64,000 nt of DNA from contig NZ_LRAC01000120.1 in the NCBI RefSeq assembly GCF_001517085.1, forward strand, positions 186,001 to 250,000. The letters are read 5' to 3'. Within the stretch, counting starts at the first letter, position 1. The number at the start of each line of letters is the position of its first letter. Source of the DNA: Paenibacillus sp. DMB5 (GTDB lineage: Bacteria > Bacillota > Bacilli > Paenibacillales > Paenibacillaceae). Below are positions 34,904 through 43,509 of this stretch, piece after piece. Under the pieces are notes generated by a model that had not been told where the DNA came from, made no database searches, and saw only the letters and a program-made list of their open reading frames with translations. A program made the position numbers and the translations under genes.

Positions 34904-37900
34904 GCCAGTTAACCTCCTTCATTTTGCGTACGGCTACGTAGACATCACGCTGGTTGCCGATCGGGCCATAGTAGTTGAAACCGTAGCTGAGCTGTGCGTA
35001 TCCGCCGACCATCTGGGTAGGCTTCAGATGAATCCGTGTAGGCGCATTATGGCTTCCGCCGCGGGTATCGGTAATCTCCGACCCCGGAACCTGAATATGT
35101 TTGTCCTGGGCATGGTACATGAACATGGTGCCTCTCGGCATCCGGTGGCTGACTACCGCCCGTGCAGTAACAACCCCGTTACGGTTGTATACTTCCAGCC
35201 AGTCATTATCCGCAATGTTATGGGCTGCAGCATCCTCATTGTTAATCCATACGGTCGGACCTCCGCGGAACAGGGTCAGCATATGCTGGTTATCCTGATA
35301 GGTGGAGTGAATGTTCCATTTGCCGTGCGGCGTCAAATATCTCAGCACCAGCGAATCCTGGCCGCCCTTGACTGCCTTGTCACGCGGTCCGAAGACCATC
35401 GGCGGCAATGTCGGCTTAAATACCGGCAGGGATTCCCCGTACTGCAGGAAAATTTCATGGTCAATATAGAAATGCTGTCTTCCGGTCAGCGTACGGAACG
35501 GCACAAGACGTTCGATATTCGTAGTGAACGGCGAATACCGGCGTCCCTGCTTGTTCGAGCCGCTGAACACCGGGGTCGGAATGACCTCCCGCGGCTGTGC
35601 AGTGATGCTCTGGAACGTAATTTTCTCTGCTGCACGGTCTGCCGAAATGTCCTTCAGCGGAACCCCGTGATCCTTCTCGGCCGATTCATAGGCCTTCTGG
35701 GATACACGTCCGTTGGTCGCGGAGGACAGATGCAGAATCGTATCTGCAGCCTGGCGGGCGGTTTGCAGCTTCGGCAGGCCGTTCTTGATCGATTCGTCAA
35801 AGTAGACGCCGCTAAGCTTCTTTAATTCCTCATATTCCTCAGCAACCGAGAAGCTGACGCCGTGTGCGCCGGCTTTGCCGACTGCCAGATTTGGTCCGAG
35901 GGAAATGTATTTATCATGAATTTTGGTGTAGTCACGTTCCACAATGCTCAGGTTCGGCATCGTTTTGCCCGGAATGGCCTCCACTTCGCCCTTGGCCCAG
36001 TCTTTAACCAGACCCATCGGCTGGGAGATTTCACTGATCGAATCATGACCGAGCGGTGAAGCAACGATGTCCTTGTATACGCCCGGCAGATGGGTTTTAG
36101 CCATCTCGGAGAATACTTCCGACAGCTGGCGGTAAATATCCCAGTCCGAACGCGATTCCCACAGCGGATTGACCGCCGGATTGAACGGGTGAACGAACGG
36201 ATGCATGTCGGTCGATGAAAGATCTGTTTTCTCGTACCAGGTTGCCGCCGGCAGTACAATATCTGCATAGAGCGGAGTTGTGGTCATCCGGAAATCCATC
36301 GCAACCATCAGATCCAGCTTGCCTTCCACACCCTCGCGCCAGATGATTTCCTCCGGCTTCTGCTCCTCATTCGGCTCGGCAAGCAGGCCGTCCGAAGCGC
36401 CGAGCAGATGCTTCATGAAGTATTCCTGGCCTTTAGCCGAGCTCGAGATCAGATTGGAACGCCAGATAAAGAGCGAACGCGGGAAGTTCTCCGGTGCGCC
36501 CGGATCTTCCACCGCAAAGCGGGTTTTGCGCGATTTGATCTCCTCCAGCGCATGGCCGATGATCTCGCTGTTGGATTTCTTGCCTTCCCGGGCCGCTTCT
36601 TCCGCGAACAGCAGGCTGTTCTTGTTGAACTGCGGGAAGGACGGCAGCCAGCCGAGGCGTGCAGCCAGCACGTTGTAATCGGCCGGATGCTGGTAAGCAA
36701 GCTCGCCGCCGGTCGGCGATTTCAGCGAATCGGTTCCGCTCTCTTCATACCGCCACTGCTCGGTAGCGAAATAGAAGAAGGAGGTCGCATTCTGCTGCCG
36801 CGCCGGGCCCTGCCAGTCCTTCGCGAAAGCCACAGTAGACCAGCCTTCGATCGGACGGCATTTCTCCTGGCCGACATAGTGCGCCCAGCCGCCGCCGTTA
36901 ACGCCCTGCGAAGCAGTCAGGACCACCAGGTTCAGAATCGAACGGTAGATGGTATCACTGTTGAACCAGTGATTAATCCCGGCGCCCATGATAATCATGG
37001 AACGGCCGCCCGTATCAATGGCATTTTGGGCGAATTCGCGGGCAATCTGCACCACGACGCTGGCTTTAACTGTCGTAATTTTCTCCTGCCATGCCGGAGT
37101 ATAATGAGAAGCTTCGTCATAGTAATCTTTGGCGTTAAGCGGGCTGTTGGTACGGGCAATCCCGTACTGGCTAAGCATCAGATCGTAGACAGTAGCTATA
37201 TAGCGCTCCGTTCCGTCAGCCAGCCGCATTTTGCGGGCCGGAATCATCCGCCGGAATGTGCCGTTGCCCGAGTTGTCAAAGAACGGGAATACGATTTCCG
37301 TCCATTCTTCGCCATGGCCTTCAATACTCAGCGCCGGTTCAATCTTGCTGCCGTCTTCATTCTCAAGAATCAGGTTCCACTTCTTGCCTTCTTCCCAGCG
37401 CTGGCCCATCGTGCCGTTAGGGACAATAACCTTACCGGCTGCCTCATCATAGATGACCGGCTTCCAGTCGGAATGCGGCGTGCTGTCCCCGAGGTCGCTT
37501 GCCCGCAGGAAGCGTCCGCCCTTCCAGACGTCCTCATGCGGATCGAGCAGTATCAGGAACGGCATATCTGTATATTGCTTGGCATAGTTCAGGAACATCG
37601 GCTCCTGCCGCTCCTGGTAGAATTCATTCAGTATCACATGCGTCATGGCCTGGGCCACTGCCGCATCTGTTCCCGGGTTCGGAGCCAGCCAGTTGTCGGC
37701 GAATTTCACATTCTCTGCAAGGTCAGGCGCGACTGAGACAACCTTGGTTCCCTTGTAGCGGACTTCAGTCATAAAGTGCGCATCCGGTGTCCGTGTCAGC
37801 GGGACATTCGAGCCCCACATGATCAGATAGCCGGAATTGTACCAGTCAGAGGACTCCGGCACATCGGTCTGCTCACCCCAAATTTGCGGGGAAGCCGGCG

Positions 37901-38567
37901 GCAGATCGGCATACCAGTCATAGAAGCTCAGCATCTGGCCGCCAAGCAGGGAGATAAAGCGTGCGCCGGAAGCATAGCTGACCATCGACATAGCCGGAAT
38001 CGGCGTAAAGCCGGCGATCCGGTCCGGTCCGTATTTACGGATCGTATAGATCAGCTGTGCCGAGATCAGATGAAGCGCATCGTCCCAGTTAACGCGGATA
38101 TGTCCGCCTTTGCCACGGGCTTTTTTATACTGGCTGGCTTTCTCAGGATCTTCCACAATACTGGCCCAGGCATCGACATAATTGCCGTGCTCCTGCAGGG
38201 CCGCCTGCCACAGCCTCCACAGCTTGCCGCGTACATAGGGATATTTCACACGCAGCGGGCTGTACTCATACCACGAAAAGGTCGCACCGCGCGGACAGCC
38301 GCGGGGTTCAAACTCCGGCATGTCCGGTCCGCAGGAAGGGTAGTCAATCTGCTGGTTCTCCCAGGTGATAATTCCGTTCTTCACGAATACCTTCCAGCTG
38401 CAGGAGCCGGTACAGTTAACGCCGTGAGTAGTGCGGACGACTTTATCGTGAGACCAGCGCTGGCGGTACATATTTTCCCAATCTCTATTTTTCTCTTCAA
38501 GAATGGACCATTTTCCGGAATAGCTCTCAATCGGTTTAAAAAAGTTAAGGCCGAATTTCTTCTTCAT
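34893..38567 (-). CDS. narG: Respiratory nitrate reductase alpha subunit NarG
   Basis: 1224 residues, full length for the molybdenum catalytic subunit that reduces nitrate to nitrite. The N-terminal 4Fe-4S site has a His and three Cys: RTTHGVNCTGSCSWKVFVKN (about 46-65), followed by the later Cys in YPSCGPDMPEFEPRGCPRGA. The Asp that binds molybdenum is in the NSGYLIMWGSNVPLTRTPDA segment (about 241-260). Molybdopterin-binding segments such as GSNVPLTRTPDAHF and NGGGWAHYVGQEKCRP are also visible. No twin-arginine signal is present, so it faces the cytoplasm. AAGGAG lies 12 bases before the ATG. It is first in narGHJI-nreABC. Confidence 0.96.
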   Translation of the reverse strand: MKKKFGLNFFKPIESYSGKWSILEEKNRDWENMYRQRWSHDKVVRTTHGVNCTGSCSWKVFVKNGIITWENQQIDYPSCGPDMPEFEPRGCPRGATFSWYEYSPLRVKYPYVRGKLWRLWQAALQEHGNYVDAWASIVEDPEKASQYKKARGKGGHIRVNWDDALHLISAQLIYTIRKYGPDRIAGFTPIPAMSMVSYASGARFISLLGGQMLSFYDWYADLPPASPQIWGEQTDVPESSDWYNSGYLIMWGSNVPLTRTPDAHFMTEVRYKGTKVVSVAPDLAENVKFADNWLAPNPGTDAAVAQAMTHVILNEFYQERQEPMFLNYAKQYTDMPFLILLDPHEDVWKGGRFLRASDLGDSTPHSDWKPVIYDEAAGKVIVPNGTMGQRWEEGKKWNLILENEDGSKIEPALSIEGHGEEWTEIVFPFFDNSGNGTFRRMIPARKMRLADGTERYIATVYDLMLSQYGIARTNSPLNAKDYYDEASHYTPAWQEKITTVKASVVVQIAREFAQNAIDTGGRSMIIMGAGINHWFNSDTIYRSILNLVVLTASQGVNGGGWAHYVGQEKCRPIEGWSTVAFAKDWQGPARQQNATSFFYFATEQWRYEESGTDSLKSPTGGELAYQHPADYNVLAARLGWLPSFPQFNKNSLLFAEEAAREGKKSNSEIIGHALEEIKSRKTRFAVEDPGAPENFPRSLFIWRSNLISSSAKGQEYFMKHLLGASDGLLAEPNEEQKPEEIIWREGVEGKLDLMVAMDFRMTTTPLYADIVLPAATWYEKTDLSSTDMHPFVHPFNPAVNPLWESRSDWDIYRQLSEVFSEMAKTHLPGVYKDIVASPLGHDSISEISQPMGLVKDWAKGEVEAIPGKTMPNLSIVERDYTKIHDKYISLGPNLAVGKAGAHGVSFSVAEEYEELKKLSGVYFDESIKNGLPKLQTARQAADTILHLSSATNGRVSQKAYESAEKDHGVPLKDISADRAAEKITFQSITAQPREVIPTPVFSGSNKQGRRYSPFTTNIERLVPFRTLTGRQHFYIDHEIFLQYGESLPVFKPTLPPMVFGPRDKAVKGGQDSLVLRYLTPHGKWNIHSTYQDNQHMLTLFRGGPTVWINNEDAAAHNIADNDWLEVYNRNGVVTARAVVSHRMPRGTMFMYHAQDKHIQVPGSEITDTRGGSHNAPTRIHLKPTQMVGGYAQLSYGFNYYGPIGNQRDVYVAVRKMKEVNWLEN

Positions 38568-38630
38568 CGGTTACGAACACTCCTTTGCAGAATGAAGGAC
38601 ATGGTAGCGCAAATCTATTCAATCATTCAA

Positions 38631-38638
38631 TTAATACC
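38631..38638 (-). promoter_or_regulatory. Extended -10 promoter element of narG
   Basis: On the minus strand TGGTATTAA is an extended -10 (TATTAA, 38636-38631). No good -35 exists, as expected for an activator-dependent promoter. The NreC-like pair starts 31 bases upstream. Confidence 0.45.
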
Positions 38639-38667
38639 ATTATGGATCTGGAGGCCGGCAGTCCCAT

Positions 38668-38702
38668 TAGGGAAACACCTATTGCGCCGCGGGAAATCCC
38701 TT
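38668..38702. promoter_or_regulatory. Paired NreC-like sites, narG-proximal
   Basis: TAGGG-AAAC-ACCTA (38668-38681) and GCGGG-AAAT-CCCTT (38689-38702) each match TAGGG-N4-CCCTA with one to three changes. Their centres are 21 bp apart, two DNA turns. They lie about 100 bases before narG. Confidence 0.65.
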
Positions 38703-38787
38703 GATCTGCTTAAACGGCAAATACGCCTTCCCCAAAACCGGGAAAAGCGCTGCTATAGCCCTCTTTCTTCACTGCCGGAAGCCCGCA

Positions 38788-38823
38788 TAGGGAGTTCCCT
38801 CTTTGTTGTACGGGGAATACCTT
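38788..38823. promoter_or_regulatory. Paired NreC-like sites, hemerythrin-proximal
   Basis: TAGGG-AGTT-CCCTC (38788-38801), nine of ten positions of the NreC consensus, and the weaker ACGGG-GAAT-ACCTT (38810-38823). The centres are 22 bp apart. They end 29 bases before the -10 of the divergent hemerythrin-like gene. Confidence 0.6.
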
Positions 38824-38850
38824 ACCGGGGATTTCACTACCAGCTGATAT

Positions 38851-38858
38851 GCTATACT
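38851..38858 (+). promoter_or_regulatory. Extended -10 promoter element of the hemerythrin-like gene
   Basis: GCTATACT, with TATACT at 38853-38858 and no recognisable -35. It is the plus-strand partner of the narG -10 and stands at almost the same distance from its NreC-like pair. Confidence 0.45.
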
Positions 38859-38886
38859 GATCAAAAATACGGAGAGGATGAACGAC

Positions 38887-39306
38887 ATGGGAGGACCTTC
38901 ATTACGCCAGCTGCATGCCCATCATGCCATTCATGAGGGCGGTCTGTCCGGTGCAATCGGCAAAACTGAAGAAGTTGAGGAGCTGCTTGAGGCAAAAGAA
39001 TTCGAGGTGGCCCGCCAGGCGGCCGAGCATCTGCTTGAATACTGGGAGACGCGGATTCTAAGTCACGCCGATGCGGAGGAAGACGGCTTCTATCAGGAAA
39101 TGGAAGCGAAGCAGCCGGACCTGCATAACGCAGTAATCCGGCTGACCCGTGATCATGAAATATTGAGGATTATTGTCAGGGACACCAAAGCCCGGCTGGC
39201 CCGGGAAGGGCTCACACCGGAGGTGCTTCATCAGTTTCACGCTCTGCTGGTTGTTAATGCTGTTCATAGCCGGGATGAGGAACGTCTGCTGTTCGGGGAG
39301 GCATAA
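38887..39306 (+). CDS. Hemerythrin-like di-iron protein
   Basis: About 139 residues, all helical. Histidine and glutamate spacing fits the hemerythrin fold: LRQLHAHHAIHEGG (about 6-19), SHADAEEDGFYQEME (about 58-72), RLTRDHEILRIIV (about 84-96) and LVVNAVHSRDEERLLF (about 121-136). ATG 38887 is chosen over 38878 because GGAGAGG gives correct spacing. It is divergent from narG, sharing a regulatory region, and its end overlaps nsrR by about 50 bases. A role in NO or O2 handling during nitrate respiration is inferred. Confidence 0.75.
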   Translation: MGGPSLRQLHAHHAIHEGGLSGAIGKTEEVEELLEAKEFEVARQAAEHLLEYWETRILSHADAEEDGFYQEMEAKQPDLHNAVIRLTRDHEILRIIVRDTKARLAREGLTPEVLHQFHALLVVNAVHSRDEERLLFGEA

Positions 39307-39748
39307 CCTGCTCCGGCTGCACCAGAAGAGCCCGCAAATCATCTTTGTTTATAAGCAAATCCTGCAGCGTATATTCATCCAGTACCTGCAGGTAAGCTTT
39401 GAGCGCCTTGCCCAGCACGCCTTTCAGCCCGCACACCGGAGAGATCGGACAATGACCGCCTGAAGGATGGAAGCATTCGACGAGATACAGATCGTCTTCC
39501 ATCCTCCGGACGACCTCCCCGATGTTAATGTCTCCGGGTGCCAGTGCGAGGCGGATCCCGCCTCCCCTTCCCCTAACCGTTTCGATGAAACCTGCCTTGC
39601 CCAGTTCATGGGAAACCTTCATCAGATGATTCTTCGAGATTTGATAAGCATCCGAAATCCCTTGAATCTTTGACAGCTCTTTCCGCTCCTTCGCTCCAAG
39701 ATACAAAAGTATCCGCAAAGAGTAATCTGTATATAAAGTCAGCCTCAT
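39254..39748 (-). CDS. nsrR: Nitric-oxide-sensing repressor NsrR (Rrf2 family)
   Basis: About 164 residues. ATG 39748 after GGAGG starts MRLTLYTDYSLRILLYLGAK, the Rrf2 N-terminus. The winged helix contains AYQISKNHLMKVSHELGKAG (about 36-55). Cluster-binding cysteines form C-x7-C-x5-C in ECFHPSGGHCPISPVCGLK (about 90-108), the NsrR pattern rather than the IscR one. Its 4Fe-4S cluster reacts with NO, releasing DNA. It is divergent from hmp, with an NsrR-like box between, so hmp is the obvious target. Its end overlaps the convergent hemerythrin-like gene. Confidence 0.88.
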   Translation of the reverse strand: MRLTLYTDYSLRILLYLGAKERKELSKIQGISDAYQISKNHLMKVSHELGKAGFIETVRGRGGGIRLALAPGDINIGEVVRRMEDDLYLVECFHPSGGHCPISPVCGLKGVLGKALKAYLQVLDEYTLQDLLINKDDLRALLVQPEQVMPPRTADVPHPGYEQH

Positions 39749-39829
39749 AACCAGCCTCCAAACCACATGCATAGTAAGTGATATTTATTACAAATAATTT
39801 TAATAAAATTGTCTATTTTGTTAAAGTGG

Positions 39830-39842
39830 TATTTTAAATATA
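39830..39842. promoter_or_regulatory. NsrR-like operator upstream of hmp
   Basis: TATTTTAAATATA matches the core of the B. subtilis NsrR consensus (TATYTTAAATATA) at every position. It is about 50 bases before hmp and 80 before nsrR. Confidence 0.65.
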
Positions 39843-39892
39843 TCTTTTAATTAAAATTCGGTATATATTAATTTTGGATTAATTGAGAGGGG

Positions 39893-41083
39893 ATGAACAT
39901 TATTTTATCACAACACACACGTGACATTGTTAAGTCGACAGCGCCGGTATTGGCAGAGCACGGGACAACCATAACAACCGTTTTTTACCGGAATTTGTTC
40001 GAAGCCCACCCGGAACTATTGAATGTATTTAACCATGCCAACCAGGCACAGGGCCGTCAGCAGGCCGCACTCGCGAACGCAGTGTATGCCGCAGCCGTAC
40101 ACATTGATAACCTGGAGAACATTCTGCCGGCGGTAGTCCAAATCGCCCACAAGCATGTCAGTCTCGGCATCAAGCCGGAGCATTATCCGATCGTCGGTGA
40201 ATTTTTGCTGAAAGCGATCAAGGAAGTGCTTGGCGATGCCGCTACACCTGAAATTCTGCAGGCCTGGGAAGAAGCATATGGCGTTATCGCAGATGCTTTC
40301 ATCGGTGTTGAGGACAGCATGTATAAAGAAGCCCGCGAGCAGGAAAACGGCTGGAATTTCTTCAAACCCTTCACCGTTGCCCGTAAAGTGCAGGAGAGCG
40401 GCAATATTACCTCCTTCTATCTGAAGCCTGCGGACGGCTCGAATGTTCCGGACTACAAGCCGGGCCAGTATATTTCTGTTCGCGTGTTAATTCCAGGCGA
40501 GAAATACACCATGATCCGTCAGTACAGTCTGTCCCAGGCTCCAAAAGCGGACGAATTCCGCATCTCCGTAAAACGCGAGGAAGCGAACGATCCGAATGGG
40601 GTTGTGTCCGTCTACCTGCACAATCAGGTCAACGAAGGCGACACTGTTGAGCTCAGCGCCCCTGCAGGTGAATTCATGCTCGATGTCTCCAAAACCACAC
40701 CTGTAGCGTTCATCTCCGGCGGCGTAGGCATCACTCCGATGATGAGCATGTTGGAAACGGTTGCTAATACCACACCGGACCGGCCGGTAGTCTTCCTGCA
40801 TTCTGCTCGCAATGAAGCCCTCGCAGCTTTCCGCCAGGATGTTGAGAAATACGCAGCCGCTATGAGCAACGCCAAGACCAAGACCTTCCTCTCCGGTGGG
40901 CCTGACGGTGTAATTACAGGCGAAATCCTGAAAAGCTATGTGGATGTGACCGGTGAAGCCTATGTGTGCGGCCCTGTTCCTTTCATGGAAGCCATGATCC
41001 GCGAGCTGATTAAGCTTGGAATGAAGGAAGAGCAGATTCATTACGAGTTCTTTGGTCCGGCTCTACAATTACAGAACAGCTAA
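39893..41083 (+). CDS. hmp: Flavohemoprotein (nitric oxide dioxygenase)
   Basis: 396 residues in the standard three domains. The globin part (1 to about 135) includes TVFYRNLFEAHPELLNVFNH and the proximal heme His in AHKHVSLGIKPEHYPIVGEF. The FAD domain (about 145-255) has PGQYISVRVLIPGEKYTMIR and RQYSLSQAP. The NAD domain contains FISGGVGITPMMSML and ends YEFFGPALQL. It oxidises NO to nitrate with O2 and NADPH. The given ATG 39893 almost touches the AGAGGGG ribosome site; family members begin near LSQ, so an ATT start three or four codons later is possible. It is divergent from nsrR. Confidence 0.92.
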   Translation: MNIILSQHTRDIVKSTAPVLAEHGTTITTVFYRNLFEAHPELLNVFNHANQAQGRQQAALANAVYAAAVHIDNLENILPAVVQIAHKHVSLGIKPEHYPIVGEFLLKAIKEVLGDAATPEILQAWEEAYGVIADAFIGVEDSMYKEAREQENGWNFFKPFTVARKVQESGNITSFYLKPADGSNVPDYKPGQYISVRVLIPGEKYTMIRQYSLSQAPKADEFRISVKREEANDPNGVVSVYLHNQVNEGDTVELSAPAGEFMLDVSKTTPVAFISGGVGITPMMSMLETVANTTPDRPVVFLHSARNEALAAFRQDVEKYAAAMSNAKTKTFLSGGPDGVITGEILKSYVDVTGEAYVCGPVPFMEAMIRELIKLGMKEEQIHYEFFGPALQLQNS

Positions 41084-41181
41084 GTTTGTGCGTCTGGTCA
41101 CCCTTGCACCTTTCCGGCTTGCGCTATCCTTTGGTATAGAAGCCGCATTGTGCGGTATACATATTCAGGAGGATTGCACAA

Positions 41182-41718
41182 ATGGAAAAGGTAGCTGTTG
41201 ATTATGAGAAAATGTACTACGGGTTCCCGGTTATTCTGGTCAGCTTTTATGATGCGGATGGCAAACCGAATGTGACGCCTATCTCCTCTTCCTATTCACT
41301 GAAGGACATGATGATGCTGGGCTTCAGCAGCAAAGGCTATGCCGTTAACCAGATCAAGGCGGTGCGGGATTTCGTAATCAATATTCCCGGCCGTTCGCTG
41401 TTGGATGCCATCACTTACTGCGGCGCACATTCCGGACAAGAGCTCAGCAAATTTGACCACGTGGATCTGACGCATGAGCAGGCGCACACGGTCAATGCAC
41501 CCGTTATCCGGGAATGCATGATTGCCATTGAATGCACTTTGATCCATGTTATTGAGCATGACCAGTTTAAGGGAATTACCAACATTCTGGCCAAGATCAA
41601 GGGCCGTTATGTTGCAGGAAATGTACTGAATGAGGAAGGCGGGCTGCAGGCTTCGGAGCTCGACAACATTCTCTATTTCGGAGACGGCCGGCAAAAGAGC
41701 TTCCGGTTTATGCAATAG
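41182..41718 (+). CDS. Flavin reductase-like (FMN-binding) protein
   Basis: 178 residues of the flavin reductase-like split-barrel fold. It starts MEKVAVDYEKMYYGFPVILV, and PNVTPISSSYSLKDMMMLGF and FVINIPGRSLLDAITYCGAH are typical flavin-contact segments. AGGAGG is well placed before ATG 41182. Family members bind FMN and reduce flavin or small substrates. It follows hmp by about 100 bases on the same strand, so a role in the same nitrosative response is possible but unproven. Confidence 0.8.
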   Translation: MEKVAVDYEKMYYGFPVILVSFYDADGKPNVTPISSSYSLKDMMMLGFSSKGYAVNQIKAVRDFVINIPGRSLLDAITYCGAHSGQELSKFDHVDLTHEQAHTVNAPVIRECMIAIECTLIHVIEHDQFKGITNILAKIKGRYVAGNVLNEEGGLQASELDNILYFGDGRQKSFRFMQ

Positions 41719-41779
41719 GCTGCCCATATGCGTTACTTACAGCAGCAGCACCATACTTAAATGTAACGTTCCAGCGCAC

Positions 41780-41822
41780 AGCAGCGCCTCCCCGGATGCC
41801 GGAGAAGCGCTGCTTGTTTGTT
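41780..41822. terminator. Bidirectional rho-independent terminator
   Basis: AGCAGCGC (41780-41787) and GCGCTGCT (41807-41814) form a stem extended by CTCC/GGAG pairing near the loop, then TTGTTTGTTTT. It separates the flavin reductase from the convergent GH5 gene. Confidence 0.8.
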
Positions 41823-41826
41823 TTAT

Positions 41827-43449
41827 TTATCTAAAAATAATCCGGTCCAGCCTCACTGCCCCTGACTTAACAGCAATTTTTAACTTGGAAGTGCCGGCAG
41901 CCGCCAAGCCTACCGCCGGAGCAGTCTGCTTATGTTCACCTGACTGCAGCGTCAATGATGCTATTTCCCGCCCATCCTGAAAAAGAGCTACAGCCGCAGG
42001 CTCAGTGCAGCTGTAGACGAAGGAGACATTGCTGTCGTCCCGCGTATCGTTAATCGTATAAGCGGCGAACTCTCCTGCCTCCAGCTCAAGCAGGAACCGG
42101 TACCACAAAATATCGAAGAAGAAACGTTTGGTCAAGTCTCCCCTTTGTATCCCCTCTACTATATGCATGCCGGTTCCTGACCTGTATTTGAATGGGTTTC
42201 CTTGATCGCGCAGTCCGCTGTAAGACTCTCCTTGGCCCGGCAGCTGATCAAAATCCGTTGCCCGGACGGTACAGCCCGGCGTCCTGAATACTGCGTCCGT
42301 TACTTCAGCATTATACCGGCAGTTTTCAACCCTGATGTTCTCCAAATACTGCTCCAGAATTGCACAAGCCTGCTCATAACCTGGATGGGTGCCCCCTCTG
42401 GTGTAGTCCATCAGAAGATTCCAGCCTTGCGGCAGATTCACAGAATACGGAGAGTTGGTGTTGTCCATCTTTTTCCACGGCCATAGGTTGTAGCCGATAT
42501 TTAGTTCAGCAGCCAGCGGATAGATGGCGGTGTACCATTCATTCAGATTCTCACCGCTCTCCCCCAGCCACAGCGGCGCATCCAATCTCGCGGACACTTC
42601 AAGGAATTCCTTGAAGGAGCTAAGATCCGGGTAGCAGGCATATCTGTGGAAATGAATGATCATATTGTCATCATATTTTTTGTGGAAAATACTTGTATCC
42701 GTCGCCCAGTGATGCCCTTCAATAGACAGCAGATGCTTATCATCCACAGCCCGGATGGCTGCAACCGACTCCTCGTAGAACTGGACCAGCTTGGGAACCA
42801 GATAGTCAAAATCCTGTCCGACAGAAGGTGTCTTGATCGGTTCGTTCAGCAGATCATAGCCGCCGACAATCCAGCGGTCCTTGTACCGTTCAGCGAGCTG
42901 TCTCCACAGCGCAAGCCCCTTATTCCAGCTGTCCTCATCTGTGAACAACCGCGGCACATCATCAACAGAATCATCGATATTAGCACCCGTCTGGCCTCCC
43001 GGAGCACCGTGCAGATCCAGAAAGGCATATATCTTAAACTCCTCACACCAGTCCAGGCAGCGGTCAATGAGCCGAAACCCGTCCTCCTTCCAGACAATTC
43101 CCGGCTCATCCTCCATCAGAATACGCCAGTTGATCGGAATCCGCACGGAATTGTATCCCTGCTCTGCCATCAGCCTGATGTCTTCCCTGGTAATGTAGCT
43201 GTTACGAAATTCCGTCCAGAACTGCTCCGCGTATTTCGTTCCCGTTAATTCACGGATCACAGCCTCGATCCGCGACGGCCGGTCAAACCGGCTGTTGCCG
43301 TCGGTTGTCCACATATACCCTTCCGGCAGCAGCCAGTTGCCAAGCCCCCAGCCGGTGAGCAATATCTCTTCACCCTCGCCGTTTACCACCGTTCTGCCTT
43401 CAGCCTTTAGAAATCCGTTAACTCGCGATCTGCTCATTTTCTCATTCAT
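41827..43449 (-). CDS. Glycoside hydrolase family 5 enzyme, intracellular
   Basis: 540 residues. A TIM-barrel of GH5 (cellulase-like) fills about residues 1 to 375. The acid/base Glu is in VGGYDLLNEPIKT (about 197-209) and the nucleophile Glu in APLWLGESGENLNEW (about 292-306). Other conserved parts are SVRIPINWRI and FLDLHGAPGGQ. A C-terminal beta-rich module (about 440-540, ending KLKIAVKSGAVRLDRIIFR) resembles a carbohydrate-binding module. No signal peptide is seen, so it should act on imported oligosaccharides. It is last of three genes under the divergent LacI regulator. Confidence 0.83.
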   Translation of the reverse strand: MNEKMSRSRVNGFLKAEGRTVVNGEGEEILLTGWGLGNWLLPEGYMWTTDGNSRFDRPSRIEAVIRELTGTKYAEQFWTEFRNSYITREDIRLMAEQGYNSVRIPINWRILMEDEPGIVWKEDGFRLIDRCLDWCEEFKIYAFLDLHGAPGGQTGANIDDSVDDVPRLFTDEDSWNKGLALWRQLAERYKDRWIVGGYDLLNEPIKTPSVGQDFDYLVPKLVQFYEESVAAIRAVDDKHLLSIEGHHWATDTSIFHKKYDDNMIIHFHRYACYPDLSSFKEFLEVSARLDAPLWLGESGENLNEWYTAIYPLAAELNIGYNLWPWKKMDNTNSPYSVNLPQGWNLLMDYTRGGTHPGYEQACAILEQYLENIRVENCRYNAEVTDAVFRTPGCTVRATDFDQLPGQGESYSGLRDQGNPFKYRSGTGMHIVEGIQRGDLTKRFFFDILWYRFLLELEAGEFAAYTINDTRDDSNVSFVYSCTEPAAVALFQDGREIASLTLQSGEHKQTAPAVGLAAAGTSKLKIAVKSGAVRLDRIIFR

Positions 43450-43509
43450 CTGTCCCGGCCGTCCTCCTGCAGCATTATTTGAAGCGGTTACAATAAATAC
43501 ACCTGCGGT

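Noticed and set aside
38568..38886. FNR site (TGTGA-N6-TCACA) upstream of narG
   Set aside because: No match with acceptable arms was found in the interval; the GGG-N4-CCC dyads explain it better.
36408..38936. Long plus-strand frames opposite narG
   Set aside because: They lie entirely antisense to narG, have no family motifs and no ribosome sites; they reflect the codon bias of the real gene.
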